A DNA stretch of 64,000 bases from Alkalinema pantanalense (GCF_050753345.1 NZ_JBLZFX010000020.1:1-64000); one strand, 5' to 3'. Shown: positions 26,941 through 36,070, counted from the first letter of the stretch. Program-made: numbers and translations. The notes: generated by a model from the sequence alone, not told the origin.

Positions 26941-27390
26941 ATGGCTCTACCAGTTGGCGCAACCGCCCCAGACTTTACCGTTCAAGACACCAACGGCAAC
27001 ACGGTCAAACTCGCTGACTACGCAGGCAAAACCGTAGTCCTGTACTTCTATCCCAAGGACGACACCCCCGGTTGCACCAAAGAAGCTTGCAGCTTCCGAG
27101 ATAACTACCAGCAATACCTGGATCAGGGCATTACCGTCTTCGGCGTCAGCATGGATGACTCCACCTCCCACCAAGCCTTCACTAGCAAGTTCAATCTGCC
27201 CTTCCCTCTCCTGGCCGATACCGATGGCACAATCACCCAAGCCTACGACGTAGCCGGGGAAATGAACGGCTTCAAATATGCCAAACGGGTGACCTATGTG
27301 ATTGGTGCCGATGGCAAAATCCAGCAGGTCTACGAAACAGTCAACACCGAAACCCATGCAACCGATATTTTGAGCGCGTTGGGAGTTTAA
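26941..27390 (+). CDS. Peroxiredoxin Q/BCP
   Basis: 149 residues from ATG 26941. The TTG at 26887 would add an unusual polar extension, and homologues start MALPVG. Thiol peroxidase of the BCP/PrxQ class: YFYPKDDTPGCTKEAC holds the peroxidatic Cys45 and the resolving Cys50 typical of atypical two-cysteine members. Thr42 and Arg (in KRVTYVIG) complete the active site. Reduces H2O2 and alkyl peroxides using thioredoxin; cytosolic or thylakoid-associated. Single gene with its own terminator. Confidence 0.94.
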   Translation: MALPVGATAPDFTVQDTNGNTVKLADYAGKTVVLYFYPKDDTPGCTKEACSFRDNYQQYLDQGITVFGVSMDDSTSHQAFTSKFNLPFPLLADTDGTITQAYDVAGEMNGFKYAKRVTYVIGADGKIQQVYETVNTETHATDILSALGV

Positions 27391-27418
27391 GTTCGCGTCT
27401 TAATTTTTTGGAACTCAG

Positions 27419-27448
27419 AAAACCGATCGGAGATTCGATCGGTTTTTC
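27419..27448 (+). terminator. Intrinsic terminator
   Basis: AAAACCGATCG and CGATCGGTTTTT around GAGATT, 29 bp after the peroxiredoxin stop. The T-run and next bases are then duplicated (27444-27471). Confidence 0.88.
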
Positions 27449-27471
27449 TATGCATTGTTTTCTATGCATTG
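27444..27471. repeat. Exact tandem direct repeat, 14 bp, two copies; region 27391-27700
   Basis: TTTTCTATGCATTG occurs twice without a gap, the first copy overlapping the terminator T-run. The rest of this 310-bp gap holds only loosely repeated CTTGCACCT / ACTAGCA words before the next start. Confidence 0.88.
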
Positions 27472-27700
27472 ATTGATGGCCGTTAATGTTGATACAGGAA
27501 GGACAAAGCGTAAACTTTTGTCAATTTTTGCGGCTTCATCATTCCGCGATCCAGGGCAATTTGTTGGAAATTGGATCGATCGAAAATCCGTAGGTTACCC
27601 TGAAGGGGTTGAAGCTGCACTAGCACTTGCACCTTAAAACTAGCAACCTAAAACTTGCACCTCTAGGCCATCAGCCTGTGCATCCCTCCCGGATACTCCT

Positions 27701-29326
27701 ATGACGAATACAGCAAATCTAGACACCACCAACCTCGCCACTAAGGTCACCAATCCCCCTGTCTACAGTGGCCCTAAAGAAGTTCTACTAGGCAAACCTG
27801 TCATCTTGAAAGGGAGCTATGATGCCTCCCGAATCGCAAAATTAACGATTCGGGCAGAGGATAAGTTTTCCCTCCCTGTCACCCTCAAGAACGGAACCTG
27901 GGAAGTCAATATGCCTAAGGGATTTTCCTCCCCAGGGGCACGTTGGTTCCGCGTTCAAGGATTTGACAGCGCAGGCAAGCAAGTCGAAAGTCGAATTTTT
28001 TACATGACCGTCAGCCGTGATCCCTTAACTGTGGCTCAAGCGCTGACCTTGAAGGTATTACGAGACACTTACTTTAAAGCATCCTCCCAGGATTCTTCTA
28101 AGTTAAATAACCAGCAAAAGGTTCTAGTAAAGGCAGGGCAGATCTTTCACGTTAACCGCTACGGCTCCATGGATGCCCACTTGAAGTTGGAACTGGCCGA
28201 AAGCATTGAACCCATTGGTAGCTTTGGCTATTTCTACGAAGCCCATGTGCAACTGAGCAAAGGCACTCAGGTGCTGCGCTTCACGGTGGATGATGTGCCT
28301 GACACCCCCGGTGATGGGATCCAAATGCTAGTTACCACCACCACTTTCCTGAAGAAATCGCGGGAAGACTCCAGCGCCCTACCCGACTCCCAAAAAGCGC
28401 AATTGATGCAGGGCCAAACGCTGCAAATTAAGGGCTATGCCTGCCTAGGAGGACATTTTCGGGTAACGTTGGCCACCCCGATCGCCGGATTTGGCGATGT
28501 CGGCTTTATCTATTGGCGGCATGTGCGCTTAACCCGCCTCGGCCAGGAAATCCCCTTCGATCCCGATGCCCTCACCGCCCGCATCCTCCAAGATACGGTA
28601 CTGAAAAAATCGCCCGTTGATTCTTCTAAACTTGCAGCAGAGGATAAAGTGAGCGCCCCTGCTGGTCGGGTCTACGGCGTGTCGAGTTACACGATCGAAG
28701 GAGGGCATATCAAGCTCTCGACCACCGAAGAATTTCCCGGCTTTGGCAATACGGGCTATATTTTCCCGAACTTTGTGCAAATGCAGCGGGGTGGGCGATC
28801 GTTCAATCCCATTCCGCCGCAGGTGGAACTGAATGTGCCCTACTTCTCCCAACGGGACAATCCGCGCCTCTATTGGTCTACTTGCAACGTCACGTCGATC
28901 GCTATGGTGTTTTACTACTACGGCGTGCGATCGAAGGATGGCGGACAACTGGAAGATGAACTGCTGCAATGGTGCCTCGATCGCTACGGGGCAGGATCCC
29001 AGACGGATCACAGTGTTCTCATTAAGTTAATCGAAGCCTACGGCTTTAAGAGCCAATTCAGCACCACCTACAAGTGGCAAGACATCAAAGAAGAACTGAT
29101 GAACCGTCGGCCCGTGGTTCTGTGTGGCTATTTCACCCATGGCGGCCACATTGTTACCGTGGTGGGCTACACCCCCCAGGGCTACATTGTGAATGATCCT
29201 TGGGGGGATGGTTATTACGGCTATGCCAGCACCGAAGGCCGCAAGCTGATTTATCCCTACGACTACACAACACAAATGTGCGGTGTGGATGGGGATGTGT
29301 GGGCGCACTTTATCCGGAAAGCGTAA
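27701..29326 (+). CDS. C39-like papain-fold peptidase with Ig-like and triplicated N-terminal domains
   Basis: 541 residues. No signal peptide or membrane helix is visible. Residues about 20-104 are an Ig-like domain. Three copies of an 80-residue module follow at about 113-195, 207-285 and 291-362, each with LxDTxxKxSxxDSSKL and GFGxxGYIxxxxVQ(L/M). The C-terminal 371-541 domain has the papain-like triad of the C39_2 group: Gln384 (YFSQ), Cys395 (STCNVTS), His483 (GGHIVTVVGY) and Asp499 (NDPWGD). All residues for thiol hydrolysis seem present. A cell-wall or peptide substrate is plausible. The lack of a signal suggests a cytoplasmic or unusual export route. Single gene. Confidence 0.82.
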   Translation: MTNTANLDTTNLATKVTNPPVYSGPKEVLLGKPVILKGSYDASRIAKLTIRAEDKFSLPVTLKNGTWEVNMPKGFSSPGARWFRVQGFDSAGKQVESRIFYMTVSRDPLTVAQALTLKVLRDTYFKASSQDSSKLNNQQKVLVKAGQIFHVNRYGSMDAHLKLELAESIEPIGSFGYFYEAHVQLSKGTQVLRFTVDDVPDTPGDGIQMLVTTTTFLKKSREDSSALPDSQKAQLMQGQTLQIKGYACLGGHFRVTLATPIAGFGDVGFIYWRHVRLTRLGQEIPFDPDALTARILQDTVLKKSPVDSSKLAAEDKVSAPAGRVYGVSSYTIEGGHIKLSTTEEFPGFGNTGYIFPNFVQMQRGGRSFNPIPPQVELNVPYFSQRDNPRLYWSTCNVTSIAMVFYYYGVRSKDGGQLEDELLQWCLDRYGAGSQTDHSVLIKLIEAYGFKSQFSTTYKWQDIKEELMNRRPVVLCGYFTHGGHIVTVVGYTPQGYIVNDPWGDGYYGYASTEGRKLIYPYDYTTQMCGVDGDVWAHFIRKA

Positions 29327-29353
29327 ACGCCGGGAAACCATCTCTCTTGAGTT

Positions 29354-29389
29354 CCCATCTTCCAAGCTGCATTGTGGTTGGGAGATGGG
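29354..29389 (+). terminator. Hairpin after the C39-like gene
   Basis: CCCATCTTCCAA and TTGGGAGATGGG form a 12-bp stem with one wobble pair, 27 bp after the stop. No T-run follows, so it may be a weak terminator or an mRNA-stabilising hairpin. Confidence 0.5.
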
Positions 29390-29448
29390 CTCATTGTCTG
29401 TAGGATCCAGCTTATTCATTATCCTGACGAGGAGGACTGAGCAAACCT

Positions 29449-29709
29449 ATGCCACGCCTAAATCCGTACACATTGCAAATGCAAATCACCCGCATGTTCC
29501 AGCAGGGACAGTCGCTTTTTGCGCCCATGAAGGTGCAGGAATGGCTGAAGGAGCGGGGACACAATCCCGCAGAATATAACATTCTGTTCCACCAAAAACC
29601 TGCCCCTCCAGGATCGGGCGAGGTTATGGTAACGGAAATTGAGCTGAAACGCAAAGATGGTCAAGCTGTGGATGACTGGCTACAACAGGAAGTGAATCGC
29701 TGGGCCTAA
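29449..29709 (+). CDS. Small protein of unknown function
   Basis: 86 residues; GAGGAGG lies about 14 bases before the ATG. Sequence MPRLNPYTLQMQITRMFQQGQSLF... then MKVQEWLKERGHNPAEYNI and EIELKRKDGQAVDDWLQQEVNRWA. Mostly helical ends around a beta hairpin, soluble. Not recognised as a named family. It follows the C39-like gene on the same strand after a hairpin and is directly followed by a MITE-like element whose first bases touch the stop codon. Confidence 0.62.
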   Translation: MPRLNPYTLQMQITRMFQQGQSLFAPMKVQEWLKERGHNPAEYNILFHQKPAPPGSGEVMVTEIELKRKDGQAVDDWLQQEVNRWA

Positions 29710-29810
29710 GGGAATAGTATATACATAGAGTCTCAATTAGGTAGGGGTAGGAGCGTAAACGGGTTGGGGGGTAGAAGGATAAATCGGGAATATTATTTGC
29801 AAATCCCTCA
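29707..29810. mobile_element. MITE-like element, family 2, copy B
   Basis: Same order of words as 24756-24866: AGGGAA(C/T)AGT, CTCAATTAGGTAGGGGTAGGAG, a G-rich stretch, GGGAATATTATT and TTTGCAAATCCCT. Ends CCTAAGGGAATAGTA and (inverse) CTGAGGGATTTGCAA are imperfect inverted repeats. Its left end overlaps the TAA of the preceding gene. Confidence 0.65.
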
Positions 29811-29830
29811 GGCTAATCTGCGATCGCGCC

Positions 29831-30814
29831 TTAAGCGACTCGATCGATCTCTGTACTCCGATCGGGAGTCCTTTGCCTGCAGTAGACTATTAAACCGATC
29901 AACAACAGTAAACCCGCTAAATACTTCAAAGGTGACGGGACGATCGGACTGGGCGAAAAAAAGCCTTCGATCGTCCCGGCAATCACGAGCATCGGCACAA
30001 TGCCATAGACCAACTGCGCCGCTTGCGTTCCATAAATCTTAAAGGCATCCACTCGACGATACTGCCCCGGAAACAATAACGCCCGCGCAATCAGAAATCC
30101 GGCTCCCCCCGCAAAAAAAATTGCAGGCAGTTCCAATGCGCCATGGGGAAACACAAAGGCCCAAAAGGGATAGGCCAGGTTGTTTTGCCCGACTAACGTG
30201 GCGATCGCGCCAATCATAATGCCATTGAAAAAGAGCGCCCAAGTGGTTAGCAATCCACCGGTAATGCCCCCGGCAATCACCCGGAAGGACACCACCAAGT
30301 TATTGACCATAATGCCGCTGGAGGCTAGGGGTTCCGAACCAACAATATTGCCCATCCACAGTTCCCCCCGATCGCGCACCTGTGAAATCAAGCTAGCTGG
30401 GGCAATTAATGCAATAAAATCCGGATCCCGCCAAGCTAACCACCAAGCTAATAATGCTCCCAACAGAAATAAAGCCGTCGCCAACGCCGTATAAGCCCAA
30501 GTCGCCTGCACCACTGCCGGAAATCTCCAGCGGTAGAATATCCAAACCTTCTGCCATTCCTGCCGCCGCGAACCTTGGTAGACCTGATTGTAGGCTCGAC
30601 TGGTAAGCCCTTGGAGTACATAAATTAAGGTTTGGCTGGCTTGGGTGGTTTTCGCGCGGGCGAGATCGGCAGACACCGATCGATACAGGCTCGACAACGA
30701 CTGGATTTCTATGGCGGTCAGCGATCGGATCCCTTGCTTCTCAGCCTTTTGCAGCAACGCTTCCAACTGTTTCCAAGAAGGCTCTTTACGGGCAATCCAT
30801 CGCTGAATATTCAT
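29831..30814 (-). CDS. SpoIIM-like (stage II sporulation protein M) membrane protein
   Basis: 327 residues. A cytoplasmic helical N-terminus (1-105) begins MNIQRWIARKEPSWKQLEALL. Five or six membrane helices follow, with the family features NNLVVSFRVIAGGI, TWALFFNGIMIGAIA and FVFPHGALELPAIFFAGGAGF, the HGxxELPAI motif being diagnostic of the SpoIIM/YwmB-like (DUF95) group. In non-sporulating bacteria these proteins commonly sit beside RDD proteins and MoxR/DUF58 genes. Here it is divergent from a membrane protein and an RDD protein. Molecular role unknown. Confidence 0.85.
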   Translation of the reverse strand: MNIQRWIARKEPSWKQLEALLQKAEKQGIRSLTAIEIQSLSSLYRSVSADLARAKTTQASQTLIYVLQGLTSRAYNQVYQGSRRQEWQKVWIFYRWRFPAVVQATWAYTALATALFLLGALLAWWLAWRDPDFIALIAPASLISQVRDRGELWMGNIVGSEPLASSGIMVNNLVVSFRVIAGGITGGLLTTWALFFNGIMIGAIATLVGQNNLAYPFWAFVFPHGALELPAIFFAGGAGFLIARALLFPGQYRRVDAFKIYGTQAAQLVYGIVPMLVIAGTIEGFFSPSPIVPSPLKYLAGLLLLIGLIVYCRQRTPDRSTEIDRVA

Positions 30815-31031
30815 AACGGGCTATCAAGTTTAGGGACTATCTGACCAGGGAACATTTGCCAAGGCAACGCGATCGACCCAGATTCTAGGATGAAATAATT
30901 AGTGAAATTTTGCCAAGGTTAGGCAACTCGCGAATAAAACTAAGATAACTGCAAATATCTGATTGCAAAAATTTGTTCGATCGATGTGTGAACAGATCAC
31001 CTAGTTTGGATCAATTTGGGATAAATCGCCT

Positions 31032-32036
31032 ATGTCATTTTCTTCACCTTCCAATGGCCCATCCCCGAATGAGCCGTCGCCCATCAAACCTTTGAGCGTA
31101 GGAAATGTTGTCAGTGCGGCCTTCCGCCTCTATAGTGCCCATTTCAATCAATATGTGGGGATTGCTTTTCAAGCCACACTCTGGGTGGTATTGCCCCTAT
31201 TGTTACTGTTGGTTCCTGCGGTCTACTTCGTGAGTATGGTCGGTGGCCGATCGGGAACGGCTCAAGGATTGGGCGTTTTTTGGCTCATTGTGATCGCTTG
31301 GAGCATGGGATATATCTACTGTTTAAGTTGTTATCTCGCCCAAGCCGCTGCCATCACTCGCCTAGCCCATAGTGAACTGCTGGAAAAACCCGAAGACCCT
31401 AAAGTCGTTCAACGAATCACCCAAAGTCGTCGATGGTCGTTTTTGGGCAGTGCTTTTTTATTAAATCTCCTCATTCTGGGAATATCCATCGTCCTGTGGA
31501 TCGGATTTGCAATTTTCCTTGGCTTGATAGCGGGTTCCGGTGCAATTCGCCTCACTCCATCCGGTAGACCCATCATGAACGATCCGGCCCTAGCCCTAGG
31601 AATCTTACTCTTGGTCATCGGTGCAGCCCTTGTCTGGCTAACTTGGGTAACTTGGATATCTGCCCGGTTTGCATTACGAGAAGTCACGATCGCGGTGGAA
31701 GATAATGTGGGGGCAGCGGATTCTCTAGGGCGTAGTTGGAACTTGACCAAAAAACATGCAGGCCGAATTATCTTAATCCTAGTTGTTGCATTTCTGATCA
31801 CACTCCCCATTCAAGTCCTCTTACGAGTGATGATCAATGTAGTCAATCAAACGATTGCCCTTAGTTTGCCAAGAACTACACCCAGTTACGCCATTATTAG
31901 CTCAATCATTGCGATGATTTTGGGATTTACCGTTAGCATTCTTACGCTCCCCTACTGGCAGATCATTCAATCCGTGATTTATTACGATTTGCGCAGTCGG
32001 CGGGAAGGCTTAGGACTGAGCTTGCGCGATCGATAA
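31032..32036 (+). CDS. Six-helix membrane protein, similar to GDPD membrane-domain proteins
   Basis: 334 residues. Pro/Ser-rich cytoplasmic N-terminus, then LSVGNVVSAAFRLYSAHFNQYVGIAFQATLW, typical of the glycerophosphodiesterase-like membrane domain (no catalytic domain attached). About six hydrophobic helices. The loop FALREVTIAVEDNVGAADSLGRSWNLTKKHAGRI is the conserved cytoplasmic region of this group. It begins 217 bp from the divergent SpoIIM gene and is followed at 87 bp by the RDD gene. The three make a recurring membrane group. Function unknown. Confidence 0.75.
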   Translation: MSFSSPSNGPSPNEPSPIKPLSVGNVVSAAFRLYSAHFNQYVGIAFQATLWVVLPLLLLLVPAVYFVSMVGGRSGTAQGLGVFWLIVIAWSMGYIYCLSCYLAQAAAITRLAHSELLEKPEDPKVVQRITQSRRWSFLGSAFLLNLLILGISIVLWIGFAIFLGLIAGSGAIRLTPSGRPIMNDPALALGILLLVIGAALVWLTWVTWISARFALREVTIAVEDNVGAADSLGRSWNLTKKHAGRIILILVVAFLITLPIQVLLRVMINVVNQTIALSLPRTTPSYAIISSIIAMILGFTVSILTLPYWQIIQSVIYYDLRSRREGLGLSLRDR

Positions 32037-32123
32037 TTGGTTGCCAGTGCCGACGCGATCTCACCTTTGGCAATTCATCCTTTGCGCGATCGGTAGAATG
32101 CCCTATGCGATCGCACCCTACCC

Positions 32124-32927
32124 ATGAAATATTTCAACCGCATCACCCTCTACACCCCGGAAAGCGTTGCCCTGGAATTTACCTTGGCAGGTATTGGTAG
32201 CCGAGCCTTTGCGCTCTTAGTGGACTACCACATTCTCGCTTTGGTAATTGTTGTCTTTTTATTGCTCTGGCTGGCGTTGTCCTTCCAACTCACCGAATAT
32301 CTCCTCCAACTCAATATCGACTACTCGGGCCTGAGCAACTGGCTGATCGCCATTCCCTTTTTGATCGTCTTTGTCATTTTTGTAGGGTATTTCATCTTTT
32401 TTGAAACCCTCTGGAAAGGCCAAACCCCAGGGAAAAAATGGGCCAAAATTCGCGTTATTCAAGACAATGGACAACCCGTTAGCCTGCGGCAGGCCACATT
32501 AAGAGCATTGCTACGCCCCATCGATGACACATTATTTCTGGGCTTTGTGTTCATTGTGTTAGGTAAACAGGAAAAGCGCATAGGGGACTGGGCAGCGGGA
32601 ACAGTCGTCGTTCAAGAAGAATTACCCCCTGTGGGATCTGCGGCCTTTCCCCTCTCAGGCCAAGCGCAGGAGGTGGCCGATCGCCTGCTCGCCGTGGCCG
32701 ATCTGACGCAGTTGCTCCCCGATGATTTCGCGATCGTGCGGGAATACCTCCAACGGCGCAACCAGTTATCGGCAGATGCCAAGGCCACCACAAGTCTCAA
32801 CTTAGCCAAACAAGTTCAAAAAGTTCTGACTTTAGACAAATTGCCCTTCGATATGACTCCAGATTTATTCTTGGAAGGAGTGTACTTGGCCTACCAGCAA
32901 CAATTTGGCGATCGCTGGTTAGCTTAA
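32124..32927 (+). CDS. RDD-family membrane protein
   Basis: 267 residues. The RDD domain spans about 12-165: the conserved GSRAFALLVDYHIL carries the R and D of the name, then two or three membrane helices, FFETLWKGQTPGKKWAKIRVI with the typical GxTPGKxxxxxRV, and the R-P-I-D of LLRPIDDTLFLGF. A cytoplasmic helical C-terminus (about 165-267) follows. Some RDD proteins act as Na+/H+ or osmolyte transporters, but most are uncharacterised. Probably co-transcribed with the membrane gene before it. Confidence 0.88.
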   Translation: MKYFNRITLYTPESVALEFTLAGIGSRAFALLVDYHILALVIVVFLLLWLALSFQLTEYLLQLNIDYSGLSNWLIAIPFLIVFVIFVGYFIFFETLWKGQTPGKKWAKIRVIQDNGQPVSLRQATLRALLRPIDDTLFLGFVFIVLGKQEKRIGDWAAGTVVVQEELPPVGSAAFPLSGQAQEVADRLLAVADLTQLLPDDFAIVREYLQRRNQLSADAKATTSLNLAKQVQKVLTLDKLPFDMTPDLFLEGVYLAYQQQFGDRWLA

Positions 32928-33159
32928 ATCCGCTGGTGGAAACGTTCTCCACGTTTACTTCTTAGCCTGTCTAAGGCTGGGGCTGAACTCAAGGTCTGTT
33001 CTACCAAGACGGTCTGTTTTGCTGAGATTCATGTAGATCTTGAAGTAAATCTTCATCAAACCTGTGATCTTGAACAAAGTTCTTGCTGATTGGCTGGAGA
33101 ACAATCCGAAAAGACTGTTAGCTGTATTAAAGTTCCGATCAGGAGTCCTATAAAGCTCT

Positions 33160-34293
33160 ATGGATAATTCTATGTTTGACTGCATTGTGGTGGGTGCGGG
33201 GCCAGCCGGCGGATCTGCGGCTTACCATTTGGCCAAGCGTGGACGCTCTGTGATGGTGTTGGAGCGGGCGGCTCTACCTCGGCAAAAAGCTTGTAGTGGT
33301 GGCGTATCTCCCGCTGTAGGCCAATGGTTTGACTTTGACTTCAGCCCCGTCATTGCCAAAAAAGTATCAGATATTCGCTATACCTGGCGGGTCAGTGACC
33401 CCGTAGATGCCAGCTTGAATACGCCGGAACCGATGTGGATGGTCGATCGGGCGGCCTTTGATTTCTATGTGCTGCAACAGGCGGAAAAACTGGGGGCCCA
33501 GTGGCGCGATCGCACCGAAGTCACGGGCATCGAATTTCGTGGCGACCATTGGCAGGTCAAAACGACAGACGGCGAACTGCAAGCCCGCTATTTGATCGCT
33601 GCCGATGGAGCCAAAGGGCCGATGGCGCAGTGGCTCGGGTTCAAACCTCGGGAGGTGCGCACTGGAGCCTTGCTAGAACTCCCCGTTCAGGATGGTATTA
33701 CCCGCGCCCAATTCGACTTCGGTATCATCAAAAACGGCTTTATTTGGAGCTTTCCTAAGGCAGAAGGCTATTCGATCGGCACAGCAACCTTCCGAGGCAA
33801 GGGCAACGAAGATCTCAAGGCAGCGCTGTCGGAATATTCCAGCCTCCAGGGCTACAACCTCAGCCAAGCCAAGATTACGGAAGGGGCCATTTCTGTGTGG
33901 GATGGCGACGAGCAATTGCATACCCGCAATGCCCTGCTGGCGGGAGAAACGGCAGGGGTGGTTGATCCGTTCACGGGCGAAGGCATTCGGCCTTCCATGT
34001 TTAGCGGGGTAAAGGCCGCGGAGGCGATCGACCAAGCGCTGACCGGAAATGCCAATGCTTTGGCCAATTACACCAAACTCATTCAAGAAGAATGGGGCAA
34101 GGATATGGCCTGGGCGCAAAAGCTGGCTGGCATTTTTTACCGGGTGCCCCAAATTGGCTACAAAGTTGGCGTGAAACGGCCTACCGCCACCGATCGCTTG
34201 GGTAAAATTATGTGCGGCGAAATGAAATATGCTGACGTGGCAACCCGTGCGCTGAAGCGGTTGAGTGGTGGATTAATTCCGGGGTTGGGTTAA
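33160..34293 (+). CDS. Geranylgeranyl-reductase-family FAD oxidoreductase
   Basis: 377 residues. FAD-binding Rossmann motif GAGPAGGSAAYHLAKRG at about 12-28, the second motif ACSGGVSP near 45, LIAADGAKGPMAQWLG near 145, and GETAGVVDPFTGEGIRPSM near 265, which is diagnostic of the ChlP/BchP/archaeal GGR family. Family members reduce isoprenoid double bonds. It is shorter than true ChlP (about 405 residues) and lacks its N-terminus, so it is more likely a paralogue than the chlorophyll-synthesis enzyme. Substrate unknown. AGGAG lies 14 bases before the chosen ATG; ATG 33172 is an alternative. Confidence 0.85.
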   Translation: MDNSMFDCIVVGAGPAGGSAAYHLAKRGRSVMVLERAALPRQKACSGGVSPAVGQWFDFDFSPVIAKKVSDIRYTWRVSDPVDASLNTPEPMWMVDRAAFDFYVLQQAEKLGAQWRDRTEVTGIEFRGDHWQVKTTDGELQARYLIAADGAKGPMAQWLGFKPREVRTGALLELPVQDGITRAQFDFGIIKNGFIWSFPKAEGYSIGTATFRGKGNEDLKAALSEYSSLQGYNLSQAKITEGAISVWDGDEQLHTRNALLAGETAGVVDPFTGEGIRPSMFSGVKAAEAIDQALTGNANALANYTKLIQEEWGKDMAWAQKLAGIFYRVPQIGYKVGVKRPTATDRLGKIMCGEMKYADVATRALKRLSGGLIPGLG

Positions 34294-34345
34294 CTACTCA
34301 ACAGCCATAAATCTGAGGCTTAATGTAGGTTTGACATACATACCA

Positions 34346-34523
34346 GGTTCGATTACACCAATGTCCCTCACAAATCCCCCGTACTGGGACGGAGAATTCA
34401 CTTTCGGGGGGTGTCGGGGGAGTAGAGTCCCCTGACATAGCAGGGGGGCGGGGAGAAGTTCCCCGATCTTCGCTGCGCAGCAGCCCCGACGATCGCGCTG
34501 CACCACGAATTCAGCAAACTCAC
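34346..34523. mobile_element. MITE-like element, family 1, copy B
   Basis: Read on the minus strand it starts GTGAGTTTGCTGAATTCGTGG and follows 18221-18369 through CGGGGCTGC, GCAGCGAAGATCGGGG and GAAAGTGAATTCTCCGTCC to AATCGAACC. It is about 30 bp longer than copy A, with an inserted C/G-rich hairpin, and its right inverted repeat is degraded. It abuts the terminator of frr. Confidence 0.68.
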
Positions 34524-34530
34524 GCTAATT

Positions 34531-34563
34531 CAAAAAGAGCCGTCTATCAGACGGCTCTTTGTT
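34531..34563 (-). terminator. Terminator of the pyrH-frr operon
   Basis: AAAGAGCCGTCT and AGACGGCTCTTT around GATA, with a T-run on both strands; 28 bp beyond the frr stop. Confidence 0.9.
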
Positions 34564-34590
34564 GTCGATTACTTCGATGCGATCGTGGGT

Positions 34591-35136
34591 CTACACGGTC
34601 ATAATGTCTTTTTCTTTTTCTGCGAGCACCCGATCGACATCTGCAATGTACTTATCCGTCAGCTTTTGCAGCTTGTCTTGCAGGTCGCGGGACTCGTCTT
34701 CCGAAACTTCTTTGTCCTTTTCCTGTTTTTTCACCGCATCAATGCCATCCCGACGAATACTGCGAATGGCAACCTTACCTTCCTCCGCATACTTCGCCGC
34801 CAGTTTGACGAACTCCTTACGGCGCTCACTGGTCAACGGGGGAATATTCAACCGAATCACAGACCCGTCATTGTTTGGCGTTAGACCAATATCAGACATG
34901 GAAATCGCTTTTTCGATCAACGACAGTGACGAGCGATCGTAGGGTTGAATCTGCAACGTCGTCGAATCCGGCGTGCTGATATTAGCCAACTGCTTGAGGG
35001 GAGTCGGCGAACCGTAATACTCCACCGTAATTTTGTCTAGCAGAGAGGAGTTGGCGCGCCCCGTCCGAATCGTATTGAACGCTCGCACAGTAGACTCCAC
35101 CGACTTTTTCATCCGCTCTTCAACATCAGCTAACAT
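34591..35136 (-). CDS. frr: Ribosome recycling factor
   Basis: 181 residues from ATG 35136, chosen because GGAGGAGA lies 8 bases upstream and homologues start MLADVEERM; an ATG at 35172 would add 12 non-conserved residues. Splits post-termination ribosomes together with EF-G and IF3. The whole RRF signature is visible: RTGRANSSLLDKI, VEYYGSPTPLKQLANI, DRSSLSLIEKAI, NIPPLTSERRKEFVKLA and a C-terminal helix rich in K/D. The start overlaps the pyrH stop by 11 bases, implying translational coupling. Confidence 0.97.
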   Translation of the reverse strand: MLADVEERMKKSVESTVRAFNTIRTGRANSSLLDKITVEYYGSPTPLKQLANISTPDSTTLQIQPYDRSSLSLIEKAISMSDIGLTPNNDGSVIRLNIPPLTSERRKEFVKLAAKYAEEGKVAIRSIRRDGIDAVKKQEKDKEVSEDESRDLQDKLQKLTDKYIADVDRVLAEKEKDIMTV

Positions 35137-35854
35137 CACAATCTCCTCCAACAATCGTCCCGATCGGTTCACCCATTACAGCACGGCGTACATTTCCGGA
35201 CACAGAGAGGTTAAATACCATAATCGGAATATGGTTCTCTCGACAAAGGGAAATCGCCGCTGCATCCATAACTTTCAAATCATGGGTCAGAACGTGCGAG
35301 TAGGTCAAGGTCTCGAAGCGTTTCGCATCGGGGTTTTTCTTTGGATCCGCATCATAGACCCCATCTACCTTAGTGGCTTTAAACAGCACATCGGCTCCAA
35401 TTTCAGCGGCTCTGAGGGCTGCGGTGGTGTCCGTGGTAAAGAAAGGATTACCGGAACCTGCACCAAACACAACCACCCGGCCTTTTTCTAAGTGGCGAAT
35501 GGCTCGACGACGGATATAGGGTTCCGCGACTTCCTGCATGGCGATCGCGGTTTGCACCCGGGTGGGCACCGCAATCCGCTCTAGCGCATCCTGCAAGGTA
35601 ATGGCGTTCATCACCGTTGCAATCATCCCCACGTAGTCCGCCGTGGCCCGTTCCATCCCGGCTGCTGCGCCACTCACGCCTCGGAAGATATTGCCTCCAC
35701 CCACCACGATCGCGACCTGAACACCGGACTTCACTACATCTGCAACTTCTTGAGCGATGCCGTCTACTACCTCAGGGTCGATTCCATAATTTAAATCGCC
35801 CATCAAGGCTTCCCCACTGAGTTTCAGCAACACTCGTCGATATGTTACGCTCAT
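35126..35854 (-). CDS. pyrH: Uridylate kinase
   Basis: 242 residues, normal length. Phosphorylates UMP to UDP in pyrimidine nucleotide synthesis; bacterial hexameric kinase of the amino-acid-kinase fold. KLSGEALMG (about 10-18), GGGNIFRG (about 51-58), the TAD-like ATADYVGM segment and GTGNPFF-like GAGSGNPFFTTDT near 135 are all present. First gene of the pyrH-frr pair, an arrangement common to most bacteria. Confidence 0.97.
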   Translation of the reverse strand: MSVTYRRVLLKLSGEALMGDLNYGIDPEVVDGIAQEVADVVKSGVQVAIVVGGGNIFRGVSGAAAGMERATADYVGMIATVMNAITLQDALERIAVPTRVQTAIAMQEVAEPYIRRRAIRHLEKGRVVVFGAGSGNPFFTTDTTAALRAAEIGADVLFKATKVDGVYDADPKKNPDAKRFETLTYSHVLTHDLKVMDAAAISLCRENHIPIMVFNLSVSGNVRRAVMGEPIGTIVGGDCDVS

Positions 35855-36070
35855 GCCCGCCTATCCGATTGCGAAGATTTCCAACCTACGATACCAGGAC
35901 AGATGCACTTCAGTAACAGTAGATGACAGTTTTTCTGTTACCACAATTAAGCCCAGAACCGGATGAAATGATCCAGCCCATAAGGTCAACATTTAGCAAA
36001 ACCATTAACTGATCAAGCCGTTGCAAAAGGTGAACACTCAAGGCGCAATCTGATGCATGACCCCGCTTAA

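Noticed and set aside
33160..34293. chlP (geranylgeranyl diphosphate reductase of chlorophyll synthesis)
   Set aside because: Family motifs match, but the protein is about 30 residues shorter and lacks the ChlP N-terminus; left as a family-level call.
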